Source: Sulfitobacter sp. (GTDB taxonomy: Bacteria; Pseudomonadota; Alphaproteobacteria; Rhodobacterales; Rhodobacteraceae). Taken from it: a DNA stretch of 9,846 nt. The notes beneath the pieces were generated by a model. It was not told where the DNA came from, did not search any database, and was given only the letters and a program-made list of their open reading frames with translations. Positions 1 to 5,761 of this stretch are shown one piece after another; the first letter of the stretch is position 1; every line of letters starts with the position of its first letter. The DNA is taken from contig JAGXHC010000173.1 in assembly GCA_024636405.1 (NCBI GenBank), forward strand, positions 1 to 9,846, in the 5' to 3' direction. A program made the position numbers and the translations under genes.

Positions 1-129
1 ATGATCGCACCCTTTTTTGGTTCCGTTCAGATCAAAATGATGACGCAGCGCGTCAAGCAAACTTGTCCGAGGGTCGGCGTCCAGAAGAAGGTCTTTGCCG
101 TTGATTGTCAGGGTAGTCTTAAGTGTCAT
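1..129 (-). CDS. [2Fe-2S] subunit of a molybdenum hydroxylase (CoxS/YagT-like), N-terminal part
   Basis: Reading leftwards from the ATG at 129-127 gives 43 open codons that run off the window edge. The peptide starts MTLKTTLTINGKDLLLDADP and ends GTKKGCDH. This matches the plant-type ferredoxin N-terminus of the small Fe-S subunit of xanthine/aldehyde/CO dehydrogenase-type enzymes, where the stretch continues as GQCGACT and C41 is the first cluster ligand. The protein would pass electrons from the molybdenum cofactor subunit to FAD in a three-subunit cytoplasmic hydroxylase. Family members are about 150-180 residues, so about three quarters is missing, along with the large and medium subunit genes that would show the substrate. 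The ribosome site upstream is weak (GAAAG). The family is clear; the substrate cannot be told. The plus-strand ORF over the same bases is a shadow. Confidence 0.85.
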   Translation of the reverse strand, partial: MTLKTTLTINGKDLLLDADPRTSLLDALRHHFDLNGTKKGCDH

Positions 130-625
130 TGGATCACTTTCAAATTGATAACGAAGGCGCGGGTCTGGCCTATCTGTGGGCGATAGGGGCCTTCCCAACT
201 GTTCTAAGCGCGATAAATTCAGTGCTGTCCTGAAGGGTCTTTGCTACAATCTGGTGCGACGTTGTGCATATTCAACCTGAATTCATCAACCGTTTCTGGC
301 GCGTTCTGTGCCTTCCATGAACAGGGCGTTTCGGTCTACAGATCTGGCGCATTAAAATGGCGAAATCGCTGGTTACCGACCTTGGACTGATTGTCGCACA
401 ATCGCCCCCTTGCACCGATACAAACGGCCCTCTGCCACCGGTCTCAACGCCGCGGTACGGCTTTCGCAAACCAATGCGGAAATATCCGCCAGTACAGGTG
501 GATCAACACGGCAGATGCAAGGTCACCTCAGGTCCGGGCTGCCCCTACGCAGGCAGCGGAAATCCTGAGGGCCTTTGCGAACCGTCAGGAAGTAGAGATC
601 GAAAAATCCTGTCACCCGGACTGCA
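130..625. other. Non-coding or decayed region between coxS-like gene and aldolase
   Basis: About 500 bp with no gene I can support. Short open frames exist on both strands (272-469 minus, 357-653 plus, 391-735 plus), but none has a recognisable motif or a good ribosome site, and two run into the aldolase gene. The part next to 129 should hold the promoter of the minus-strand hydroxylase gene. A 6-bp stem, CCTATC (169-174) with GATAGG (182-187), lies about 40 nt upstream of that start. A second stem, GCTGCC (538-543) with GGCAGC (552-557), lies downstream of the aldolase stop but has no T-run, so it is not a convincing terminator. Decayed remnants of a gene are possible but not recognised. Confidence 0.5.
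169..187. promoter_or_regulatory. Inverted repeat in the leader of the hydroxylase gene
   Basis: A perfect inverted repeat of 6 bp arms and 7-nt loop, CCTATC (169-174) and GATAGG (182-187), sits 40-58 nt upstream of the minus-strand start at 129. The outer GG (167-168) and CC (190-191) could extend it past a two-base bulge. It may be an operator or a leader hairpin. Nothing ties it to a named regulator. Confidence 0.3.
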
Positions 626-1402
626 TCATTGTGTGGTCTCTCGAAATTCCTGAACCACCGCGCGAGCGCCTGTCTCGACAAACCGAGCGTCCGAACCGAC
701 TGTCAAAAGGTCCATGCCCCACTCGGCAGCCTTGATGGCATAGGACGCGGTGCCACAATGCAAGCAGCATAAGAGCCCCGCTTCGCAAGTGCGGCGGCGT
801 AGGTGCTTAATCACTTCAATCAGTTCAGGCTCTTCGCGGTCGAATGCAGGCGAATAGCCATAGCTAAGGGCCAGATCGCCTGGACCGACATAAATGCCTG
901 ACAACCCCGGAACGGCAAGAATATCATCAAGCGCCGCCACACCGCGTTTTGTTTCGATCATCGCAAGGGTCAGTACGCTCTGGTTCGCGCTGTTCACCGA
1001 AAAATCGCCGGGCCAGGACAGACGCGCGCGGACGGGGCCGAAGCTGCGACCGCCCTCTGGAGGATAGCGACAGGCGTGAACCAACCGCCGCGCAGCTTCG
1101 GCGCTTTCGATCATCGGAGCAATCACGCCCATCGCACCTGCATCCAGTGCGCGCATGATGATCGCCTCATCCAGCCATGGCACACGGACCAGCGGGACAG
1201 CACCCGATTTCTCTATTATGGGCAACAACGTCAGCAGGTCGCGATAGTCGGCGGTGCCGTGCTGCAAATCAATAGTGAGCGCATCCCACCCCGCCGCCGC
1301 CATCACTTCAGCACCGAGCGCGGAAGGCATGGCAAGCCAGCCATTCAGGGCTGTGCGACCCCCGGCCCAGAGGCGATGAAGCGGATTATCAGAGGGTGCC
1401 AC
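626..1402 (-). CDS. HpcH/HpaI-family aldolase
   Basis: A 258-residue class II (metal-dependent) aldolase, full length for the family. It cleaves 2-keto-3-deoxy acids or 4-hydroxy-2-oxo acids, releasing pyruvate and an aldehyde in the cytoplasm. Visible family marks are the DLQHG loop (45-49), R73 in VRVPW, IAPMIES (94-100), the metal ligand E150 in AMIETKRG, and VGPGDL (172-177) with the second metal ligand D176. The start is GTG at 1402-1400, only 4 nt after the stop of the upstream aldehyde dehydrogenase fragment, so the two were translationally coupled in one operon; no ATG fits. The substrate could be 4-hydroxy-2-oxoheptanedioate (aromatic acid pathway) or a deoxy sugar acid such as 2-keto-3-deoxy-L-rhamnonate, and sequence alone does not separate these. 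Its promoter was probably upstream of the dehydrogenase and has been lost, so expression is doubtful. Confidence 0.9.
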   Translation of the reverse strand: MAPSDNPLHRLWAGGRTALNGWLAMPSALGAEVMAAAGWDALTIDLQHGTADYRDLLTLLPIIEKSGAVPLVRVPWLDEAIIMRALDAGAMGVIAPMIESAEAARRLVHACRYPPEGGRSFGPVRARLSWPGDFSVNSANQSVLTLAMIETKRGVAALDDILAVPGLSGIYVGPGDLALSYGYSPAFDREEPELIEVIKHLRRRTCEAGLLCCLHCGTASYAIKAAEWGMDLLTVGSDARFVETGARAVVQEFRETTQ

Positions 1403-1406
1403 CCCG

Positions 1407-1814
1407 TCACACCGCCATCAGATGGGTGAGTTTGGTATTCTGATAATCGCGGATCGCGTCGGTCCCGCCTTCGCGGCCCATGCCAGAGTGATCAACGCCG
1501 CCGAACGGTGCTTCGGCATGGGCAACCATGAATGTGTTCACCCCCACCATCCCGGCATGAAGCCCTTTGGACAACGCGTCGGCCTTGGCTTGGCTGCCGG
1601 TGAAGGCGTAAGCGGCAAGACCGTAAGGCGTGGCGTTGGCACGGGCGATGGCATCGTCGAAATCGCTGAACGTCGCAACAGGGGCAACCGGACCAAAGGG
1701 TTCTTCGGACATGATCGCGGCGCCATCCGGCACATCGGCCAGAATTGTCGGCTCAAGGAAGTACCCGCTGTTGCGTCCTTCGGGACGCCTGCCGCCCGTC
1801 ACCAGCCGCGCGCC
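1407..1814 (-). pseudogene. Aldehyde dehydrogenase, C-terminal fragment (5' part lost)
   Basis: Codons reading leftwards from about 1814 to the TGA at 1409-1407 encode the last ~135 residues of an NAD(P)-dependent aldehyde dehydrogenase, succinate-semialdehyde dehydrogenase-like. Homology begins at HGARLVTGG and includes FLEPTILADVP, SEEPFGPV, NATPYGLAAY and APFGGVDHSGMGREGG. Members are about 470-490 residues. The NAD-binding domain and the catalytic Glu and Cys, which lie N-terminal of this part, are missing. To the right the same frame stays open to 2330, but those residues are the antisense of dctM and mean nothing. The fragment cannot be an active enzyme. With the aldolase 4 nt downstream, the intact enzyme probably oxidised the aldehyde that the aldolase released. 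Confidence 0.88.
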
Positions 1815-3110
1815 GTGACGCTGGAATTCTTTTTGTGTATCGCGACGCTGTTCTTTCTTGCGGGGATCGGCGCGCCCATTGCCTATGCCATCCTCGTGGC
1901 CGTCCTGGTGTACATGTTCGCAAGCGGTCAAAGCATCGGCATCGCCGGAAAGATCCTGACGGACGGGCTCTATCAAAGCTATATCCTGCTGGCTGTGCCG
2001 CTGTTCATTGTGGCCGCAAACATCATGAACGCAGGCACGATCAGCGACCGGTTGCTGGGTTTCTGCGTTGCCTTGGTCGGGCGTTTTCGCGGCGGACTGG
2101 GGCACGTCAATGTCGTCGCCTCGTTGATATTTTCGGGCATGTCCGGTTCTGCCATCGCGGACGCGGCGGGCATCGGCAAGATCATCATCGGCATGATGGT
2201 CAAAAGCGGTCATTATTCGCGCGGCTATGCCGCAGCAATCACCGCGGCATCCGCAACCATCGGGCCGATCATCCCGCCTTCCATCCCCATGGTGCTCTAC
2301 GCGCTCGTGTCCAACACCTCCATCGGCCATCTGTTTTTGGCGGGCATCGTGCCGGGTCTGTTCATGGGGTTCGTGCTCGTGACAATGAACTGGTGGCTTT
2401 CCAAACGCCGCAACTTCGCGTTCGAAGAACCGGTGCCCCTGCGCGAACTGCCGCGCCGTGCGGCAAATGCCTTTCCGGCACTTTTGATGCCGGCGATCCT
2501 GCTTTACGGCATTTATGGCGGCGTCACCACACCGACCGAGGCCGCGGCGGTCGCGGCGTTCTACGCGCTGATGCTTGCCGCATTTTTCTACCGCGCGCTC
2601 AGCGTGCGCGCCCTCTACGAGGTGCTGGTGGACAGCGCGCGATCCTCAGCGGCGGTGGGTCTGGTCATCGGCGGGGCGCTCATCCTCAACTACGTCGTCG
2701 CGTCTGAAAACATCCCCGGCCTGCTGGCCCGGCAACTTGTCGGTCTGGACGTTGATCCGCTGTTGTTCCTGCTCAGCGTCACCGTGCTTCTGCTTTTGCT
2801 TGGCTGTGTGCTGGATGCCACCACGATCATCCTCGTCATTATTCCGCTGTTCATCCCGGCCTGCCGCGAGCTTGGGATTGATCTTGTTCATTTCGGCGTC
2901 GTCACTGTTGTGAACTGCATGATTGGCCTGGTCACACCGCCATACGGGGTCTTGCTGTTTGTGATCACCGCAGTCACAGGTATTCCGCTTTATGAGATCA
3001 TTCGCGAGATATGGCCGTTTCTCTGCGCCCTCCTGCTCGCGCTGCTTTGCATGGTGCTTTGGCCCGGCTTGGTTTTGACTCTGCCGCGTATGCTGGGATA
3101 CGCCGGCTAA
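1815..3110 (+). CDS. dctM: TRAP transporter large permease DctM
   Basis: A 431-residue polytopic membrane protein, the usual length for the DctM ion-coupled subunit of TRAP transporters, which import organic acids with Na+ or H+ using a periplasmic DctP protein and a small DctQ subunit. The N-terminus VTLEFFLCIATLFFLAGIGA begins a first membrane segment. Further marks are LLAVPLFIVAANIM, SGMSGSAIADAAGIG, SATIGPIIPPSIPM, GGVTTPTEAAAVAAFYA, LDATTIILVIIPLFIP and GLVTPPYGV, all in family order. I start it at GTG 1815, where family similarity begins. The frame is open upstream to 1422, but that part is antisense to the aldehyde dehydrogenase remnant. There is no ribosome site before 1815 and no dctQ or dctP next to it, so this is probably an orphaned, poorly expressed gene. 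Its TAA overlaps the stop of the convergent ATPase gene by 3 bp. Confidence 0.9.
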   Translation: MTLEFFLCIATLFFLAGIGAPIAYAILVAVLVYMFASGQSIGIAGKILTDGLYQSYILLAVPLFIVAANIMNAGTISDRLLGFCVALVGRFRGGLGHVNVVASLIFSGMSGSAIADAAGIGKIIIGMMVKSGHYSRGYAAAITAASATIGPIIPPSIPMVLYALVSNTSIGHLFLAGIVPGLFMGFVLVTMNWWLSKRRNFAFEEPVPLRELPRRAANAFPALLMPAILLYGIYGGVTTPTEAAAVAAFYALMLAAFFYRALSVRALYEVLVDSARSSAAVGLVIGGALILNYVVASENIPGLLARQLVGLDVDPLLFLLSVTVLLLLLGCVLDATTIILVIIPLFIPACRELGIDLVHFGVVTVVNCMIGLVTPPYGVLLFVITAVTGIPLYEIIREIWPFLCALLLALLCMVLWPGLVLTLPRMLGYAG

Positions 3111-4408
3111 ATGCGGGCGGCATCGACCCCGCTCCAAAGCGCGCTTACAGGAAGTGCAAAGTTTCTGTCGCCGAATGTCAGCTTTTCTCGCCCCAGATAG
3201 AAAACAATTCCCGTGCAGGTCCGGTTGCGGCCCGGTCCGTCGCTTGCAAACCATCGAAGATGCTTGAAATCTTCGCCACTTACGGACGCGGACGACTTTA
3301 CCTCGATGTTGACCAAATGACGCCCGCCATCAATCAAGATATCAATCTCGCGCTGTTCAGGGCTGCGCCAATGATAAAGTCGGTAATCACCATCTTGCAT
3401 CGGAAGGGCGCGCTGCAATTCACCTGCGACAAAACTTTCCAACAGTCCGCCCAAGGCTTGCGGTGCATTGTCCACCGCGAATGTCGCCTCCGTAAAGCGG
3501 CGCAAGGCACAGGCAATCCCGGAATCCACAAAATGATACTTGGGTTGTTTGATCTCCCGTTTGCCTTCGCCTGATGTCCAGGCACCCAGCTTTGTGACCA
3601 TCGAAAGACGCAAGAGGACATCAAGGTACTGATCCACCGTCACACGTTGCAGCTTTGTCAGTTTGGCAAGCTCGGAGGTATTGATTTCCTGTGCAGACCG
3701 CGCCGCCATCTGATCAATCAGGATCCGCAAGGCATCCGGCTTTCTGATCGGCGTTATGTCGGCCACGTCCCGCTCGACAACTGCGTCAATGTAATCGCGG
3801 TAACCGCGTTGCCGTGACCGCAACGGCAGTGTTCTGGTCTCTGGAAACCCACCCGCCAGAATAAGGTCAATATACGCACTGCGTCCCAGCGGCTCTGGGT
3901 CGGATATCTGGCCAAGGCCCGGATTCTTTTGCATCGCCCAGTCCATCAGGTGGCTCACGGGTTCACGCTTGATTTCAGCCACCGACAAGGGCCAAAGCTT
4001 TAGCGTGCGCATCCTGCCTGCCAGCGAATCGGCCACCTCAGTTGTCGTAAATACGTTCGAGGACCCCGTGAGAACAAATTGGCCTTTGCGTCGGTCCGCA
4101 TCAACGACCCTCTTGATTGCAAGCGCCAGCTTTTTCGACCGCTGCGCCTCGTCGATGATCAGTGGGGCCTGCCCCAGGTGCTGCATCAGGCTGGCGAGCT
4201 GTCCAATCGGGTCCGCATCAATTGCTGACAGGATTGCTGCATCATCCAACGTGATAAAACGGCCATTCCCGAACAAATCCCTGACAAGCGTTGTCTTGCC
4301 AACCTGTCTGGGTCCAACAAGGTTCACCACACGCGCCGAAGCTGTGGCGCCTTCCAGTTCGGTCTCCAGATGTCTCGGTAGGTATGTGTCTGTCTGCGTC
4401 ATGGACAT
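3107..4408 (-). CDS. ATP-binding protein with AAA_14 and DUF4143 domains
   Basis: A 433-residue protein of a widespread family whose role is poorly known. The N-terminal AAA domain has a Walker A GPRQVGKTT (32-40), a Walker B LIIDEAQ (83-89), a sensor-like VLTGSSN (112-118) and LAGRM..L.L.PLS (129-142). The DUF4143 part follows, with YRDYIDAVVERDV (203-215), a winged-helix-like stretch around 235-270, and a C-terminal EIDILIDGG...VNIEVKSS (354-373) resembling a PD-(D/E)XK nuclease core. The start at ATG 4408-4406 has a strong ribosome site (AAAGGAGG, 4 nt upstream); a second ATG two codons in is better spaced and may be the true start. It lies downstream of rep on the same strand, just after the repeat array, and its stop overlaps that of dctM. 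A role in plasmid maintenance is conceivable but is not shown by the sequence. Confidence 0.88.
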   Translation of the reverse strand: MSMTQTDTYLPRHLETELEGATASARVVNLVGPRQVGKTTLVRDLFGNGRFITLDDAAILSAIDADPIGQLASLMQHLGQAPLIIDEAQRSKKLALAIKRVVDADRRKGQFVLTGSSNVFTTTEVADSLAGRMRTLKLWPLSVAEIKREPVSHLMDWAMQKNPGLGQISDPEPLGRSAYIDLILAGGFPETRTLPLRSRQRGYRDYIDAVVERDVADITPIRKPDALRILIDQMAARSAQEINTSELAKLTKLQRVTVDQYLDVLLRLSMVTKLGAWTSGEGKREIKQPKYHFVDSGIACALRRFTEATFAVDNAPQALGGLLESFVAGELQRALPMQDGDYRLYHWRSPEQREIDILIDGGRHLVNIEVKSSASVSGEDFKHLRWFASDGPGRNRTCTGIVFYLGREKLTFGDRNFALPVSALWSGVDAARI

Positions 4409-4454
4409 CGCGCCTCCTTTGCGTCAACGGTCGGTGGCCGTGCCAACATACCGT

Positions 4455-4546
4455 CCGCAATCTGTCTAATAGAAGCTCCGCCATTTGTCCATTAGTCATC
4501 CCGTCATTTGATCAATAGCCACCCCGTCGTTTGCGCATTAGGCTGC
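4455..4546 (-). repeat. Four 23-bp direct repeats, candidate iterons / replication origin
   Basis: Four imperfect direct repeats start at 4455, 4478, 4501 and 4524, an exact 23-bp period with no gaps. On the plus strand the shared core is CCGYCATTTGNNCAWTAG, followed by five variable bases. The first copy (4455-4477) is the most diverged. Neither flanking 23-bp unit fits. The array begins 15 bp after the rep stop codon (in rep's direction) and ends 46 bp before the ATPase start. A period of just over two helical turns puts all sites on nearly the same face of DNA, as in iterons bound by plasmid initiators. I infer that the upstream Rep protein binds here and that the origin is in or beside this array. 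The repeats may also control the ATPase gene, whose promoter should lie here if it has its own. Confidence 0.75.
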
Positions 4547-4561
4547 GGCAGACCGCGCACC

Positions 4562-5242
4562 TCAGTCCCTGACAAACACCTCGACCACATCCGCGTCAAC
4601 GGCCTGACACGCGGCCAGCAAACGGCTGGTCAGGTTGGTCTGCACATAGGCCGCATGAAACCTGCTCGGGGCTTTCAGCATCAACCGCCCCCCTGCCCTG
4701 TCCAGACGCACCAATGCCCTGATCCAGCTGCCATAGAGGCCGGGTTCCTCTACATGCAAAATCGCTTGTGCCAAGGCCCACTCCGTTCCGACAGATACAT
4801 CCGGCGCAGGCACATCCCCCCGCACTGGCAAATGCACGACCCGGTCCGGTTCCGGCCCGCCCTGCAACCGCAGGTCAAAATCGGGGCCAACGCGCTGCCA
4901 ATGCGCGCGTGTGCTCTCTAGCAGACAGGACATATCGATCCGGTAATCCGTCACATGGCCGCGCGCGCCCTGACGCTTTACCACCAACCAGCCAAGCCCG
5001 CGCAGTTTTGCCATCTCGCGTTTGACGGTTCGTTCATCGACGGACCACAGGCGCGCAATCTCGCGCTGACCCACAGCAAGTTCGTTGCGAGCCCAGTTGT
5101 AGCGCGCGGTGATCAATGTGATCAGACGCAAGACAAGCCGCTGTTCATGTTTCCCACGCGCAAGGGCATAGGCACCCAATGCGGTAATAACATCATATTT
5201 CTGCACGGACGCATTGCGCCCGACAGCTTTGGAAGAAAGCAT
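4562..5242 (-). CDS. DnaA-like plasmid replication initiator
   Basis: A 226-residue protein from ATG 5242 to TGA 4564-4562. The N-terminal half (about 1-110) includes LVLRLITLITARYNW and a winged-helix stretch, QREIARLWSVDERTVKREM followed by LRGLGWLVVKRQGARGHVTDY, suited to binding DNA. The last ~75 residues (EWALAQAILH...YGSWIRALVRL....GRLMLKAPSRFHAAYVQTNL....VVEVFVRD) follow the pattern of DnaA domain I: a W, then WI.PL-like, then L.L.AP.RF, then V.V. There is no AAA+ ATPase domain. This layout and the divergent parAB pair match the DnaA-like replicases of Rhodobacteraceae plasmids, so I infer that it starts replication at the adjacent repeats. The frame opens further to a TTG at 5290, but the ATG at 5242 with GGGGG upstream and the LSSKAVGRN start look better. 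An iteron-like element lies upstream at 5348-5371. Confidence 0.82.
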   Translation of the reverse strand: MLSSKAVGRNASVQKYDVITALGAYALARGKHEQRLVLRLITLITARYNWARNELAVGQREIARLWSVDERTVKREMAKLRGLGWLVVKRQGARGHVTDYRIDMSCLLESTRAHWQRVGPDFDLRLQGGPEPDRVVHLPVRGDVPAPDVSVGTEWALAQAILHVEEPGLYGSWIRALVRLDRAGGRLMLKAPSRFHAAYVQTNLTSRLLAACQAVDADVVEVFVRD

Positions 5243-5347
5243 AGTTGCCCCCGATATCGCACCGAACCAAAAGGAAGGTGACCGCCTCAACTTTCAGGTC
5301 TCTTACTGGACCGTTTGTTGGATATCGCATTTTGGCAACGCAATTTC

Positions 5348-5371
5348 CAGCACTTTGTTGATTAGCGTCCT
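5348..5371 (-). promoter_or_regulatory. Iteron-like element upstream of rep
   Basis: TTTGTTGATTAG at 5354-5365 matches 10 of 12 bases of the iteron core TTTGTCCATTAG (second repeat, 4484-4495), in the same orientation. The flanks are similar too (CCAGCAC before, CGTCC after), with one extra base. It lies 112 bp upstream of the rep ATG, where binding of the initiator could repress its own gene, as in many iteron plasmids. A chance match is not excluded. Confidence 0.35.
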
Positions 5372-5456
5372 AAACGCCGATTCTGTCAAGTGCCGGGTCT
5401 CATGCTGCCGGGGGTCCAATTCTAATTCAAATGAAAATAGGTATAGATTGGTAAGG

Positions 5457-5530
5457 GGGGACATCCAAGGCGTCCCGCTTTGGGGCGAATTTGTCCCCCA
5501 ATATACGGCGTGTCGATCCAAACTGTCCCC
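5457..5530. repeat. GGGGACA / TGTCCCC motif cluster
   Basis: GGGGACA occurs at 5457-5463, and its reverse complement TGTCCCC at 5492-5498 and 5524-5530. The middle copy is part of an imperfect palindrome, TTGGGG (5480-5485) with CCCCAA (5496-5501). The cluster lies beside an AT-rich stretch (5419-5450) in the rep-parA gap and may bind a regulator or help form the origin or a promoter. No factor can be named. Confidence 0.35.
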
Positions 5531-5616
5531 TAGGGCATGTGTCGAAACACTATCATTTTGACCGGGCCATCCGAATCGGGGGATCGCCACCAACATCTGC
5601 CCAAGCTGTCGCAAGG

Positions 5617-5638
5617 ATATTGAGTATGTGCACAATAT
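5617..5638. promoter_or_regulatory. Inverted repeat upstream of parA
   Basis: ATATTG (5617-5622) and CAATAT (5633-5638) form 6-bp arms around ten bases, the last of which begin a GTGCAC palindrome (5628-5633). It lies about 125 bp before the parA start and could be an operator, for example for ParA itself, whose N-terminal domain looks DNA-binding. This is inference from position and symmetry only. Confidence 0.3.
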
Positions 5639-5715
5639 ACCCCTTTCCAAAAAGTGCAAATTCAGCGTAAATCAGGAACAAGTGGGAATTAGCGTTCTGC
5701 GGAACCAGAAAATTG

Positions 5716-5733
5716 GGTTCCCCGCGGGGAACC
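5716..5733. repeat. parS-like palindrome, copy 1 (upstream of parA)
   Basis: GGTTCCCCGCGGGGAACC is a perfect 18-bp palindrome, identical to copies at 7122-7139 and 7594-7611. It lies 28 bp before the parA ATG. I infer that it is a ParB-binding centromere site, which here could also repress the par operon. A GGAACC at 5701-5706 can pair with its left half GGTTCC (5716-5721), forming a second, overlapping inverted repeat seen only at this copy. Confidence 0.8.
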
Positions 5734-5761
5734 TGACCGAAAAACGACCAAGGATGAGCAT

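Larger units (their letters stand above)
5243..5761. promoter_or_regulatory. Divergent rep-parA intergenic region with several inverted repeats
   Basis: A 519-bp stretch that should carry the promoters for rep (leftward) and parA (rightward). It holds an iteron-like element (5348-5371), an AT-rich stretch (5419-5450), a GGGGACA/TGTCCCC cluster (5457-5530), a 6-bp inverted repeat ATATTG/CAATAT (5617-5622 and 5633-5638) around a GTGCAC palindrome, and the first parS palindrome (5716-5733). I cannot place -35/-10 pairs with confidence. A 118-codon frame on the minus strand (5659-5303, TTG start) and a plus-strand frame (5214-5561) look like chance openings. A small antisense RNA could fit here but nothing specific shows it. 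Confidence 0.55.

Noticed and set aside
1..186. Plus-strand 61-codon frame at the left edge
   Set aside because: It is the antisense of the [2Fe-2S] subunit, whose ferredoxin motif is clear on the minus strand.
538..557. Terminator hairpin after the aldolase
   Set aside because: The stem is only 6 bp with an 8-nt loop and no T-run on the minus strand.
272..735. Small open frames on both strands left of the aldolase
   Set aside because: No motif, no ribosome site, two run antisense into the aldolase.
1422..1814. Long N-terminal extension of DctM (562-codon open frame)
   Set aside because: These residues are the antisense of the aldehyde dehydrogenase remnant and have no membrane-protein character. 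DctM similarity starts at 1815.
1815..2330. N-terminal half of a 307-codon minus-strand frame continuing the dehydrogenase fragment
   Set aside because: It is antisense to dctM, with His/Asp/Arg-rich shadow composition and no dehydrogenase motif.
4484..4495. Classical DnaA box inside the iterons
   Set aside because: TTGTCCATT agrees with TTATCCACA at only 6 of 9 bases, and the Rep protein lacks DnaA domain IV, so no host-type DnaA box is claimed.
5214..5561. Plus-strand frame of 115 codons overlapping the rep start
   Set aside because: It is antisense to the start of rep and then crosses intergenic repeats; no coding signal.
5303..5659. 118-codon minus-strand frame between rep and parA
   Set aside because: TTG start without ribosome site, no recognisable motif, and it covers regulatory repeats.
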